Positions 1 to 9,546 of a stretch of DNA of 46,620 bases are shown piece by piece. The translations under genes and the position numbers were made by a program. The notes beneath the pieces were generated by a model that worked only from the letters and a program-made list of their open reading frames with translations, did not search any database and had not been told where the DNA came from. Each line of letters starts with the position of its first letter. Position 1 is the first letter of the stretch. The stretch is from Flavobacteriales bacterium (GTDB lineage: Bacteria > Bacteroidota > Bacteroidia > Flavobacteriales_D > Crocinitomicaceae), in the NCBI GenBank assembly GCA_947461635.1, contig CANHMH010000005.1, forward strand, positions 1 to 46,620, in the 5' to 3' direction.

Positions 1-83
1 CTGATGAGTCCACCACCAATTAAAATCGTGAAAATCACGACAATAAACGATGGACGTTTGATCGATAGTTCTGTGAGTGTCAT
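1..83 (-). CDS. RND family efflux transporter permease, N-terminal fragment truncated by window edge
   Basis: Reverse complement of 1-83 reads MTLTELSIKRPSFIVVIFTILIGGGLI, a typical AcrB/MexF N-terminus. It lies directly downstream of the MFP gene. Confidence 0.8.
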   Translation of the reverse strand, partial: MTLTELSIKRPSFIVVIFTILIGGGLI

Positions 84-89
84 ATCTGC

Positions 90-1145
90 TTACTTAGCCA
101 ATTTTACATTTGTATTATTCTCCAAATTCACTTGTCCTTTGACAACCACCACATCATTTTTAGTCAAGCCAGAAACAACCTCTAAATATTCACCATCGGA
201 TGTTCCCGCAGTAAAAGAAGTTAAAATCGCTTTGCCATTTCTCACAACGTATACTTGTGGATTTTTGGAGGATCCCACTAATGATTTTCTAGAAACAGCA
301 AGCGTGGTAACACTTGTAGAGTTTTCCAAAGAAACAGATCCATACATTCCTGCCATAATCTTATTTGCTGCATTGTTTTGAATGCTTGTTTGAATTTTGA
401 AATTATGTGAACCATCCGCTTGCACAGCGATCATGCTAACATTTCCTTTAAATTCTTCTTTTCCATAAATATCCACATTCGCCATGACACTTTGCCCTTT
501 CTTAAACTTCATCACATCACGCTCTGGAACAGAAATCGTTAACTTCAAGGTAGAAATGTCGGTTAATTCAACAATCGGAGTTCCTGGCATAACCATTGAA
601 CCAAGATCCACCAACTTTTTCGTTACTACCCCACTGAAAGGCGCAACAATCGAGGAACTTCTTAGTTGCTTTTGTAATTGCTTCAATTGAACTTCAGCAG
701 ACTTCAGTGCCAATTCCATTTTTTCAGCTTCTATTGCAGAGATTGCTTGGTCTTTGCGAAGGTTCGAAAAACGAGCATTGTCATTTTTCAATTGTTCGAT
801 GTTCAATTTCGCGTTTTCAATTTGCAATTGCGTCAATTCATTGTCTAAACGAGCTAAAACTTGTCCTTTTCCGACCACATCGCCTTCCTTAACAGTCAGT
901 TCGATTAATTTTCCAGAACCATCAGAAGCTACGTTATTTTGGTGATTTGCTTCGAATGTCCCTAGAAAGCTCATAGAACGATCAAAAGTATGCGTTGTGG
1001 GATTTTCTGCCTCTACAAGAATGGCTTGTTTGGAGTCGTAAATAAAGATTTTTTCTTGAGCCGCTTTTTGATTACTGAATAGTTTAACAACAAGTAAAGC
1101 AATGACTACAATGGTAACAACTGCGATGGAGATTATTCGTTTCAT
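90..1145 (-). CDS. RND efflux periplasmic adaptor (HlyD/MFP family)
   Basis: 351 aa; N-terminal membrane anchor; GKLIELTVKEGDVVGKGQVLARLD lipoyl-like motif, coiled coil, then SSIVAPFSGVVTKKLVDLGSMVMPGTPIVELTD. Confidence 0.93.
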   Translation of the reverse strand: MKRIISIAVVTIVVIALLVVKLFSNQKAAQEKIFIYDSKQAILVEAENPTTHTFDRSMSFLGTFEANHQNNVASDGSGKLIELTVKEGDVVGKGQVLARLDNELTQLQIENAKLNIEQLKNDNARFSNLRKDQAISAIEAEKMELALKSAEVQLKQLQKQLRSSSIVAPFSGVVTKKLVDLGSMVMPGTPIVELTDISTLKLTISVPERDVMKFKKGQSVMANVDIYGKEEFKGNVSMIAVQADGSHNFKIQTSIQNNAANKIMAGMYGSVSLENSTSVTTLAVSRKSLVGSSKNPQVYVVRNGKAILTSFTAGTSDGEYLEVVSGLTKNDVVVVKGQVNLENNTNVKLAK

Positions 1146-1153
1146 TTTAATTC

Positions 1154-2458
1154 TTATTTTATATTTCCGATTGATTTTAAATATTCTAGTTCAGCTTGAC
1201 GCAATTGAATGTAGGCCGAAACAACATTCGACTGCGCTTGTTCAAGTCCGGTTTCAGCCATAATAAGGTCATTCGAGCTAATTAATCCTTCTTTGAATTT
1301 TAGATTCGCATTGGCATGCACATTTTCTGCCAATCTAAGTTGTTCCTTGCTCACGTCTAAGGACTCTGCTTTCACTGTAATTTGACGTTTATTTGTCGTG
1401 ATCGTGTAATTCAATTGTTGGTTCAAAAGTTCATATTGATTATCGATTTTCTCCAGATTTAATTGATTCAACTTCGCTTTGTTCACGCGTTCCATTCCTG
1501 AGAATAAATTCCAGTCTAAACGTAGACCAAGGAATGCGCCAGGGATTCCAGTTCTGAAATCATCTTCGGGTTTTAGGTTTATGTTGTAATTGTATATTCC
1601 ATAAAAATTCAAATTTGGTAAATAACTCATTCTGATTCCTTTTCCTTCCTCTTCGTTCAATTTACGTTGAGATTCCACTAAATTCAATTGCAAAAGATTT
1701 GGAGCAGCTTCCTTTAAAATGGTTTTTTGAACCATGACATCCTCAGAGAGTATGACTTGCTGACTTGACGGCATACCGATTAAAATCTTTAATAAGTTTT
1801 CTAATTGATCTTTGGTCGCGAGTAAATTAGACTTCGAATTCATCAAACTCAATTCATTGATTTTAATTTTATCCACTTCCGTTGGAATGATTACACCCTG
1901 CGCAAGAGAAGCCTGCATATTCTTCAAAATAGCTCGGGTATGAACAATGTTCGACTCAATAAAGGACAATTGTTGATTTACACCTTGGAGTAAAAAATAA
2001 GTATTCGAAACTTGATAACGCACCTCTTGAATGGCGATCTCACGTTGCGTTCCTACTAGCTCCGTATTTATCTTCAATGCAGCTAATCCATAATTCACTT
2101 GAGAATTGAACAAAATCTGAGTCAATTGTAGGTTATTCGACAAAACGAAAGGAACTCCAAATTTGACTGTATTAAAAACTCCAACAGGACCACCGAAAGC
2201 AGATGCTGGAATAATTTGTCCAGGGATGACTGCATTGTACTTATAGTCTGCATTGAAATTCAACTGAGGCATTCTCGAGGAGAGGTAAGCTTCTCGTTGA
2301 CGTTCGTTCATAAGAACATCTAAGTTTGCATTGCGAATTTGAAGGTTGGCTGTATCAGCCATTTGAATACAGGTGGATAAATCCAGTACTTGAGCACGTG
2401 AGGTATTCAGGTGAAAAAGTACTAAAAACAGACCTACGATTTTAAACGATTTACGCAT
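1154..2458 (-). CDS. TolC family outer membrane efflux protein
   Basis: 434 aa with signal peptide; TolC/OEP-like repeats; sits between TetR and MFP genes. Confidence 0.92.
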   Translation of the reverse strand: MRKSFKIVGLFLVLFHLNTSRAQVLDLSTCIQMADTANLQIRNANLDVLMNERQREAYLSSRMPQLNFNADYKYNAVIPGQIIPASAFGGPVGVFNTVKFGVPFVLSNNLQLTQILFNSQVNYGLAALKINTELVGTQREIAIQEVRYQVSNTYFLLQGVNQQLSFIESNIVHTRAILKNMQASLAQGVIIPTEVDKIKINELSLMNSKSNLLATKDQLENLLKILIGMPSSQQVILSEDVMVQKTILKEAAPNLLQLNLVESQRKLNEEEGKGIRMSYLPNLNFYGIYNYNINLKPEDDFRTGIPGAFLGLRLDWNLFSGMERVNKAKLNQLNLEKIDNQYELLNQQLNYTITTNKRQITVKAESLDVSKEQLRLAENVHANANLKFKEGLISSNDLIMAETGLEQAQSNVVSAYIQLRQAELEYLKSIGNIK

Positions 2459-3074
2459 GTTTATTGGTATTAGGAAATAAATAATTAATCAACATTTCTT
2501 TGACTATTTCTTTGTGCTCATTTAAACGAGCCTCGTGTTCATTATCATCAATCTGGTAGATACCACAGATGAGTTTTTTACTCATGATTGGGAAATGACA
2601 GTTGGACATAAACAACAACGTAACATTTATCATGTTTACTTTGCGCATGTGTCCTTGAGCTTGTGCCTTTTCACATTCTTCGAAAATCCCAGTTTTGTGT
2701 AAACGACCTAAAAATTTGGATTGATCGAGTTCTGCATCTGATTCTTGATTGAGTCCAGCATGGATGAATAAAGGTAATTCAGGATGTTTTCGTAAAAACT
2801 CGAATTCTTTATCTATCAACATGCGTGTTTTATCTTCTAATGGAAGGTCTTGCTGAAAGACATCCACCATACTTTCGATAAAATCTGAGAGGGCCGCTTC
2901 AAGAATTAATTCAAACAATTTGCCTTTGGATCGGAAGTAATAATTCAGTAAGGCAACATTGATTCCAACTGACTTGGCAATTTCACGCGTTGTACATCCA
3001 GAAAATCCTTTTGTCATGAACACTTTGCGTGCAGCATCCTTAATTTTCTGTTCCGTACTTACGTCTTTTTTCAT
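2451..3074 (-). CDS. TetR/AcrR family transcriptional regulator
   Basis: KIKDAARKVFMTKGFSGCTTREIAKSVGINVALLNYYFRSKGKLFELIL HTH. Start chosen at MKKDVSTEQK (cat at 3072-3074) rather than the longer ORF start at 3104. Overlaps the TolC gene by 8 nt. Confidence 0.93.
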   Translation of the reverse strand: MKKDVSTEQKIKDAARKVFMTKGFSGCTTREIAKSVGINVALLNYYFRSKGKLFELILEAALSDFIESMVDVFQQDLPLEDKTRMLIDKEFEFLRKHPELPLFIHAGLNQESDAELDQSKFLGRLHKTGIFEECEKAQAQGHMRKVNMINVTLLFMSNCHFPIMSKKLICGIYQIDDNEHEARLNEHKEIVKEMLINYLFPNTNKHA

Positions 3075-3096
3075 GTTTGTTTTGAGCGCTGCAAAG

Positions 3097-3154
3097 TTAA
3101 ACACTTATTTTAAACAATTGTTTAAAATCGATGAAAAATTAAACGCTTGTTTAA
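3097..3154. promoter_or_regulatory. Putative TetR operator cluster: TTAAAC-N4-GTTTAA repeated
   Basis: TTAAACAATTGTTTAA (3110-3125, inside the 22-bp perfect palindrome 3107-3128) and TTAAACGCTTGTTTAA (3139-3154), plus a degenerate copy TTAAACACTTATTTTA (3097-3112), immediately upstream of the TetR gene. Confidence 0.7.
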
Positions 3155-3170
3155 TTTTTTTAACGAACAA

Positions 3171-3198
3171 AAAAAAGGCTTGTGAAACACAAGCCTTT
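3171..3198 (-). terminator. Rho-independent terminator of the 3218..4471 gene
   Basis: Stem AAAGGCTTGTG / loop AAA / CACAAGCCTTT (3174-3198) followed on the minus strand by a T-run. Confidence 0.85.
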
Positions 3199-3217
3199 CC
3201 ATGTAATACGTTATATC

Positions 3218-4471
3218 TTACAAACCGTTCGCTGCTTTACGCAATGTTAAATCCAAGAACAATTCATCCATTTTTTCTTTTTGTTTTTTGTCACGGTTGG
3301 ACAAATCCAATTGACCAACAGTTTTCAATGCCGCCTCAGCATCCACTGTATTTCTCATTGCGAAGTAACACTCTATCAAATCGAAATAAACTGCAACTGT
3401 TACATCTTTATCGATGCGTGCTTTCTTGTCGTAGATATCCGATTCTGTTAAAATTACTTTAAACGCTTCGATTGCTGCCGTTAATTTTTGTTTCGCTAAC
3501 GTTTCGTTCGTTGTCAATGTTTTAAGTCCAATGGTTGCGTTGTTGTATGCTTCCATCACGTCTGCATGTGCATCGTTTTTAGATTTAACATAGTCCAAAG
3601 AAGTCGCACGAGTGGTAACTTCATACCCAATACGGTCGTTCACCAAATGATTAATGAATTTCAAGTTTTCTTTTAATAAGTTTTCTTCTGTTGATTTAAC
3701 TAACATAGAAAAATCAGAGGATGGTGCTGTTTTTGAAGAAGTTGATTTGTACGTTTTAAATGCTGAAAGTTCAGCCGGTGCAACATAGAAAATTTCTTGA
3801 TTATTGATTCCAGAAACTCGAACTGACATTGGCATGCGGTAAGTGAATTCAATCCAATAGTAAGTCACTTTGTAGGTAGTTCTTACGCCATCTTTTACTG
3901 AAACTTCATCTTTCGCTTCTGACTTAATTGTTGGTTGAGAATGCTCGAATCCTTCAATATTTACTGCATAAGAAAGTGCATTAACCTGTGCTTTCGTAAA
4001 TCCGTCCATCACTAAATAGGTCGCAGCTAACGAAGGATAATCGTAACTAGATTTCAATACTGGTTGAGAAATCGTTCTACGGTAAGGTTGAGCAACGTAA
4101 TCTTTCACTGGTTTAGTGTTTTCGTTCAACAACTGTTTTTCAATCACTTTTGTTGCAGTTGATTTCGCATTATACACTTCCATTTCTTTCGCATACTTAT
4201 CATCTGCTGCTTTTACTTTTGCTGGATAATCAGCAAGTTCACGTTGGTAATCAGCTTCCGCACGCGCCTTGTCAGCTTCGAATTGCGCCATTAATTTAGC
4301 GTTCTCTCCTTCCGCAGAAGACGTAATCACTGAGTAGTAATTATCCACTTTCGGTTGAATTGGATTCGTTGGTAACTTCACATACGTATACGTAATGTCT
4401 TCTGATTTAACTGATTGACCATAAACAAGGCCAATAAAACTGGTTAAAATAAGGGATAATGTTAATTTCAT
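3218..4471 (-). CDS. Hypothetical exported protein
   Basis: 417 aa with N-terminal signal peptide (MKLTLSLILTSFIGLVYGQ). No family recognised. Confidence 0.75.
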   Translation of the reverse strand: MKLTLSLILTSFIGLVYGQSVKSEDITYTYVKLPTNPIQPKVDNYYSVITSSAEGENAKLMAQFEADKARAEADYQRELADYPAKVKAADDKYAKEMEVYNAKSTATKVIEKQLLNENTKPVKDYVAQPYRRTISQPVLKSSYDYPSLAATYLVMDGFTKAQVNALSYAVNIEGFEHSQPTIKSEAKDEVSVKDGVRTTYKVTYYWIEFTYRMPMSVRVSGINNQEIFYVAPAELSAFKTYKSTSSKTAPSSDFSMLVKSTEENLLKENLKFINHLVNDRIGYEVTTRATSLDYVKSKNDAHADVMEAYNNATIGLKTLTTNETLAKQKLTAAIEAFKVILTESDIYDKKARIDKDVTVAVYFDLIECYFAMRNTVDAEAALKTVGQLDLSNRDKKQKEKMDELFLDLTLRKAANGL

Positions 4472-4630
4472 TTGTTTTACTTTATTAAATTATTCGTCTC
4501 AAGGACGATGCAAATATAGAAAGGATGCTTTAAAAAGAAAAATGAGCAACTAAATGCGAAAAACTTCTGTTTAAGTAAATTCAGTTGCGATTTTCGCAAC
4601 TATTCAATTTTAACTTTCACAATTCAATAA

Positions 4631-4659
4631 TTGTAGGATTAAAAAAAAGTATATTTTTG
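4631..4659 (+). promoter_or_regulatory. Putative Bacteroidota-type promoter (TTG-N18-TAnnTTTG)
   Basis: TTG at 4631-4633 and TATTTTTG at 4652-4659, upstream of the gene starting at 4703; matches the known Bacteroidetes -33/-7 pattern. Confidence 0.5.
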
Positions 4660-4702
4660 AAAAGGAAAATAACCTAGAAAACAACGATATATAAAGAAGT
4701 AC

Positions 4703-5872
4703 ATGCCTCATATTCAAAAAAATCCACACTTAATTTCTGGATTTAGAAAATCCTGGACTGAAACACAAATTAAGTTGGGCTTATTGGTTTTTCTATTTAA
4801 ACGCTATAAAAACCCTCTTACCTTTTTCAAGGTTTTGAAAGGAATCGCAGCTTTTAAGTCGAGATTCACCATTGGACAAAAAATCCCGAAATTAGCCATG
4901 GTAGATGGAAAAGTTTACATGAACTGCAATGTGAGTGGATTCCCCTCCCCCTTTTTCTTCAACCCCATGGAAATGGAAGCGCGAAAAACATTGAACTTAC
5001 CAAATACACTTTTAGAACAACAATCCGCCGTTCAAATTGCCTTCACAAAAAAATGTCCGTTGAACTGCGAGCATTGTTTCGAAGGAGACATTTTGAATCA
5101 AAAAGAAACGCTCACCCTTGAAGACCTCCAAAAAATCATTTCAAAACTTCAAAGTGCTGGTATTCCAATGATACAATTTGCTGGCGGTGAACCCATGAAT
5201 CGTCTCGCGGATCTGTTAATCTTATTGAAAACGGCAAAAAAAACATCTGATTTCGCCATTTATACATCAGGATATAAGTTAACGAAGGAAAACGCAAGAG
5301 CGCTAAAGGAGGCTGGACTCACATCCGTTCTCTTAAGTATCGATCATTATCTTCCGGATAAGCACAATGCTTTTCGAAGAAATGACAAAGTATTTACTTG
5401 GGCCATGGAAGCAGCGAAGAGCGCTGTGGATGCAAAATTAGTCTTGACATTTATCGTTTGTGTGACACGTGAATTTTGCACAAGAGAAAACTTATTAAAC
5501 TACATGAAGTTTGCGAATGAAAACGGAGCGGCTTTCGTTGAGTTTTTGGAGCCGAGATCTGTTGGAAATTACAAAGGAAAAGACGTAATGCTCAGGCCTT
5601 TTGAACTGGATATTCTCGATGATTTTTTCCTTGAAGTAAACACAAAAAAAGAACATAAACATTTACCTATTCTTGTATACCCTGGATATCAACAGCGTAC
5701 CATCGGTTGCGCAGGCGGTGGATCAAAATACCTTTATATTGATACGGATGGCTACATCAATGCTTGTCCATATTGCCGAAATAAAAAAACACACATTTTA
5801 GAAGACACTCATGAACAGTCCATTGCTGAAATGCGACAAGAAGGGTGTGAAATTGTCGATAAACTAGCTTAA
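4703..5872 (+). CDS. Radical SAM protein with SPASM-like C-terminal cysteines
   Basis: KKCPLNCEHCFEGD (CxxxCxxC), FAGGEPMNR, C-terminal GCAGGGSKYLYIDTDGYINACPYCRNK. Confidence 0.9.
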   Translation: MPHIQKNPHLISGFRKSWTETQIKLGLLVFLFKRYKNPLTFFKVLKGIAAFKSRFTIGQKIPKLAMVDGKVYMNCNVSGFPSPFFFNPMEMEARKTLNLPNTLLEQQSAVQIAFTKKCPLNCEHCFEGDILNQKETLTLEDLQKIISKLQSAGIPMIQFAGGEPMNRLADLLILLKTAKKTSDFAIYTSGYKLTKENARALKEAGLTSVLLSIDHYLPDKHNAFRRNDKVFTWAMEAAKSAVDAKLVLTFIVCVTREFCTRENLLNYMKFANENGAAFVEFLEPRSVGNYKGKDVMLRPFELDILDDFFLEVNTKKEHKHLPILVYPGYQQRTIGCAGGGSKYLYIDTDGYINACPYCRNKKTHILEDTHEQSIAEMRQEGCEIVDKLA

Positions 5873-5894
5873 TGTAAAATTAAAACCAAAAAAT

Positions 5895-7628
5895 ATGAAA
5901 TTTATTAGAACCAAAACATTCATAAAAACCATATGCCTTCTATGGTTAACAGGAATTATTTCTAGTTGTGGAACATATTATGAATTGAGTGCAGTTCATT
6001 ATTCGATGGAAAAAAGATTGTTTAATGAACTTAACAAAGAAAATACAATTGTATTTGTGCATGTATCGAATGAAATGTTTCAATTAAAAGATGTCACGCT
6101 GAATAATAAAAATATTCTCCAAGGAACCATCACCCAAACGAATCCAGCGGAAGAGGCATTTTACAATCGCATAAATGAATCATTTAACAAGAAAATGCAT
6201 TTCAAGAAGGATCTTGTCATACAATCGCGAGAAAAAGCCAAACAAGAAGGAATCCAAGTGGACACGCTCCTTTTAGATCAAAACACTCAAATCGACGAAA
6301 GCACTTTTGATAATGGGATTATCCACCAAGTACATCTCCATACCAATAGTTTATCGAACATCGATAACAAAATCAGTCTAGACTTAAATGACCTTATTCA
6401 CGTAGCTTTTTTCAAGAAAAATTCAGATGCTGGAACTGGAGCCAAGGTTGTTATAACGACACTTCTTTCACTAAGTTTACTTTCTATCATCCTGACCGCC
6501 ATTGCGTGTAATTGCCCGCATGTTTACGTACAAAATGGAAATTCTTTTGAATACACTAACACCTTGTTTACGGGTGCCTTGAGCAAGCAATTAGAACGCT
6601 TCGATTATAAAAACCTACAAGACTTCCATCCAGAAAAAAGTTCCCTATTCATGCAAATTAAAAATGAAGATGAGGAAAGACAATACACCAACCTACTAGG
6701 ATTAAAAGTGGCCTATCATGATCCATCTTTCCAAGTGATGAACGATAAATTCGGAAACCTTTACAGCATTGCATCTCCTAAAAATGCCATTCGCGCAATT
6801 GACCAAGAAAAAATGGATCAACGTGAACTTATTTCCTCTGACAATGAATCATACTTCTCTTTTGATTCACCAACTAAAAATGGACTTGTTAGCACAGACC
6901 TCACCTTCAATAAACCAGCTGATATTTCAAATGCGAAGCTCATTTTAAACCTCAAAAACTCCGATTGGGCGGGATACATTCATCAAAAATTCTTAGAAAA
7001 TATAGGTTCTTATCAAAAAGAATGGATCGAATCCAATTCAAAAAAATCAACAGAAGAACTTCAAGACGCATTTAAAAAAGGTGGGATTCCACTGGTTGTT
7101 TACGTCAAAAAGAAAAATAAATGGATTGAAATCGAAACCATTGAACCAATTGGTAATGCGGGGGATCAGTCCGTCGTTATTCCTATAGACGCTAAACTAC
7201 TAACAGATACATCCATTGAAATACGCCTTCAAAGCGGATTTAAATTCTGGGATTTAGATTATGTGGCCATGGATTTCTCCAAACAACAAGCATTCGAAGT
7301 CCAGCACATATCGCCATCTTTCGCGAGTGGAGAGGAAAATAATTTAAAATCCCTTTTATCAAACGATGAAGCTTACTTGACTACTGAATCCCATTCAGAA
7401 CCAATTTCTGTTCGTTTTGATGGCCTTCAAACGGATAAATCAAGGACCTTGTTTTTAGAAAGCAAAGGATACTACATCAGACAGAAAATGGAAACAAATA
7501 AGCCAAAATATATGGAACTCGCGATAATTTCTCGTAAAAATGGACTCGGACGATTCTCTCAAGAAACATTCCTAAATTCGTTGATGTCGTTTCGACAGTT
7601 GAATATGACAAACGCGGCAATAAAATAG
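5895..7628 (+). CDS. Hypothetical lipoprotein
   Basis: 577 aa; lipobox-like IISSCGTYYE; internal hydrophobic segment VVITTLLSLSLLSIILTAIACNC; CPHVYVQNGNSFEYTN segment. Confidence 0.75.
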   Translation: MKFIRTKTFIKTICLLWLTGIISSCGTYYELSAVHYSMEKRLFNELNKENTIVFVHVSNEMFQLKDVTLNNKNILQGTITQTNPAEEAFYNRINESFNKKMHFKKDLVIQSREKAKQEGIQVDTLLLDQNTQIDESTFDNGIIHQVHLHTNSLSNIDNKISLDLNDLIHVAFFKKNSDAGTGAKVVITTLLSLSLLSIILTAIACNCPHVYVQNGNSFEYTNTLFTGALSKQLERFDYKNLQDFHPEKSSLFMQIKNEDEERQYTNLLGLKVAYHDPSFQVMNDKFGNLYSIASPKNAIRAIDQEKMDQRELISSDNESYFSFDSPTKNGLVSTDLTFNKPADISNAKLILNLKNSDWAGYIHQKFLENIGSYQKEWIESNSKKSTEELQDAFKKGGIPLVVYVKKKNKWIEIETIEPIGNAGDQSVVIPIDAKLLTDTSIEIRLQSGFKFWDLDYVAMDFSKQQAFEVQHISPSFASGEENNLKSLLSNDEAYLTTESHSEPISVRFDGLQTDKSRTLFLESKGYYIRQKMETNKPKYMELAIISRKNGLGRFSQETFLNSLMSFRQLNMTNAAIK

Positions 7629-7707
7629 ATTTTAGACAATCTGATTTTTGTGCTAATTCATCTCAAGTTTTAAAAAAAAATCCTACTTTCATTAAAAATT
7701 TTATAAC

Positions 7708-8172
7708 ATGAAAAAAATATTACTTTTTATTTGTTTGGCTTTCTCCATGGCAAGTTTCAATTCCTGTGGTGGTAGCGATACTAAAGTCGATGATGCTAAC
7801 TTGAAAAAAGCACAAGAATTAGAAAAACAAGCGCAAGAAAAACTGGATGAAGCAAATCGTTTAAAAGAAGAACAACTTGCTGCGGAAGAAGAAATGATCC
7901 AACGCGAAAAAACGGTGGAACGTGCTAAATTGGAACGACAATTCCCAGATTATACGGAAGTTGTCATTGTTACGCAACGTACGTACTTTCACTCCAATCC
8001 ATCAGATGAATCTACAACAAAGAAATTTCTTGTGAATGGGGATCGCACAGTTATACTTAAAACCAGAAATGGTTATGGTTACGCAGAATTCTATAACCCA
8101 GCTGCAGATAAAGTAACAGCAGGATGGCTAGACTTGCATGACCTAGAGGCAATTGATGCTCCAGGTTGTTAA
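7708..8172 (+). CDS. Hypothetical lipoprotein with coiled coil and SH3-like C-terminus
   Basis: 154 aa; SFNSCGGSD lipobox; E/K-rich helix; C-terminal region resembling bacterial SH3 (TYFHSNPSDES...GYGYAEFYN...GWLDLHDLE). Confidence 0.7.
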   Translation: MKKILLFICLAFSMASFNSCGGSDTKVDDANLKKAQELEKQAQEKLDEANRLKEEQLAAEEEMIQREKTVERAKLERQFPDYTEVVIVTQRTYFHSNPSDESTTKKFLVNGDRTVILKTRNGYGYAEFYNPAADKVTAGWLDLHDLEAIDAPGC

Positions 8173-8191
8173 ATCAAAAAATTAAGCAAAC

Positions 8192-8223
8192 AAAAAAAAG
8201 AACCGATACCGGTTCTTTTTTTT
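8192..8223. terminator. Bidirectional rho-independent terminator between convergent genes
   Basis: aaaaaaaaGAACCG-atac-CGGTTCtttttttt between the stop codons at 8172 (+) and 8226 (-). Confidence 0.88.
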
Positions 8224-8225
8224 GT

Positions 8226-9545
8226 TTAATAACACAGAACGATTGTTCCAGGTGAAATGTTTTGGTAAATTGTTTGTGCGGTAGCCAACGGCAAATTGAT
8301 ACAGCCATGAGAACCTTCAGACAAATAAATGGTCTCTCCAAATTTATTTCTCCAACGCGCATCATGAAGACCAATTCCGTTATTAAATGGCATCCAGAAG
8401 CGAACATGAGCAGAATACCCTGGACCATTCAATTCAGTATTCGTTGCCATATACTTGACATAATACGCTCCTCCTGGTGTTGCGTGACCTTGATTTACAC
8501 AACCTGTTACGACATCACTTTCGATAATGAGCGAGCCATTTTTATAATACCATAATTTTTGGTCAGAAATACTAATTTCCACATAGGTCTTGTTCGAATC
8601 AAAAACTCCCGACGGAAGTCCATTCATTCCATAAGAAGGTTCTCGAGACACCACCTCGGCATTTCGCACATTCTCAATAATATTTGTGAGTTCCTTATAA
8701 ATATTCAAGCGAACTCCTATGTCCCCTCCCCTAATTGATTTCTTTTCTCCTTTTGAACTGGTGATGTTCACACTCGGGATGATTTCATCGTATTTAGTAG
8801 CCAACTCTTTCACATATGCAAGAGATTTAGATGAATTCAAATTCACCCTCATATTTGAATCCAATAGCAACCAATTAGAAAATATTTTTTTGTCGATGAC
8901 CACATTTTCACGCTTAAATTGTAGTGTGATTTTTGCATTCAAACTTTTTTTCAATGCGATTAAACCTTGTTTTGTCTTTTCATCAGACAATTGATATTTA
9001 GGCTTCTTGTAAAAACGATTACGATCTAAGTTCAATTCCGATTCTTTCGATGAAATTGATTTAAGTAAAGCGTCCGTTAGCAAAGCTGTATCTAACTGAT
9101 TTCCATTAACAGCCTCAATTGGTTTAAACTCGTTATTCACATAATGATATGTGGCGTTCTTTGGTCTTTGAAAAGGAATCTTATAGAAAAAAGAAGCAAG
9201 TGTTTTTTTTAGTTGTTTTTTACTGGTAATCTGAAATATGGTATCCAATTCAAATTTTCCCGGCGCACTAATCGTCAATTCCCAAGAACGACCTATTGTA
9301 TCTAAAGTATCAAAAGAAACAAGTTTGCTACCCGTTATTACCTGGCCTTTTTCTTCCTCTGTCTTTAAAGTTGCATGAAATTCATCTGGACTATCAATTT
9401 CAAGCTTGTAGACATTCTCCATCTCCACCGTTGATTCTGACTCTTTTGCTTTCTTGTTTTTTTGATTTGTCTCGCATGAAGTAAGCATGAGGACAACAAA
9501 CGATAACCCATAAATTACCAAAGTTTTATTCGTTATTTTTTTCAT
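8226..9545 (-). CDS. L,D-transpeptidase (YkuD) lipoprotein
   Basis: LTSCETN lipobox; KTYVEISISDQKLWYYKNGSLIIESDVVTG; catalytic IGLHDARWRNKFG...SHGCINLP. Confidence 0.92.
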   Translation of the reverse strand: MKKITNKTLVIYGLSFVVLMLTSCETNQKNKKAKESESTVEMENVYKLEIDSPDEFHATLKTEEEKGQVITGSKLVSFDTLDTIGRSWELTISAPGKFELDTIFQITSKKQLKKTLASFFYKIPFQRPKNATYHYVNNEFKPIEAVNGNQLDTALLTDALLKSISSKESELNLDRNRFYKKPKYQLSDEKTKQGLIALKKSLNAKITLQFKRENVVIDKKIFSNWLLLDSNMRVNLNSSKSLAYVKELATKYDEIIPSVNITSSKGEKKSIRGGDIGVRLNIYKELTNIIENVRNAEVVSREPSYGMNGLPSGVFDSNKTYVEISISDQKLWYYKNGSLIIESDVVTGCVNQGHATPGGAYYVKYMATNTELNGPGYSAHVRFWMPFNNGIGLHDARWRNKFGETIYLSEGSHGCINLPLATAQTIYQNISPGTIVLCY

Positions 9546-9546
9546 T

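Noticed and set aside
8174-8428. 84-aa minus-strand ORF overlapping the L,D-transpeptidase gene
   Set aside because: Out-of-frame overlap with the catalytic region of a well-supported gene.
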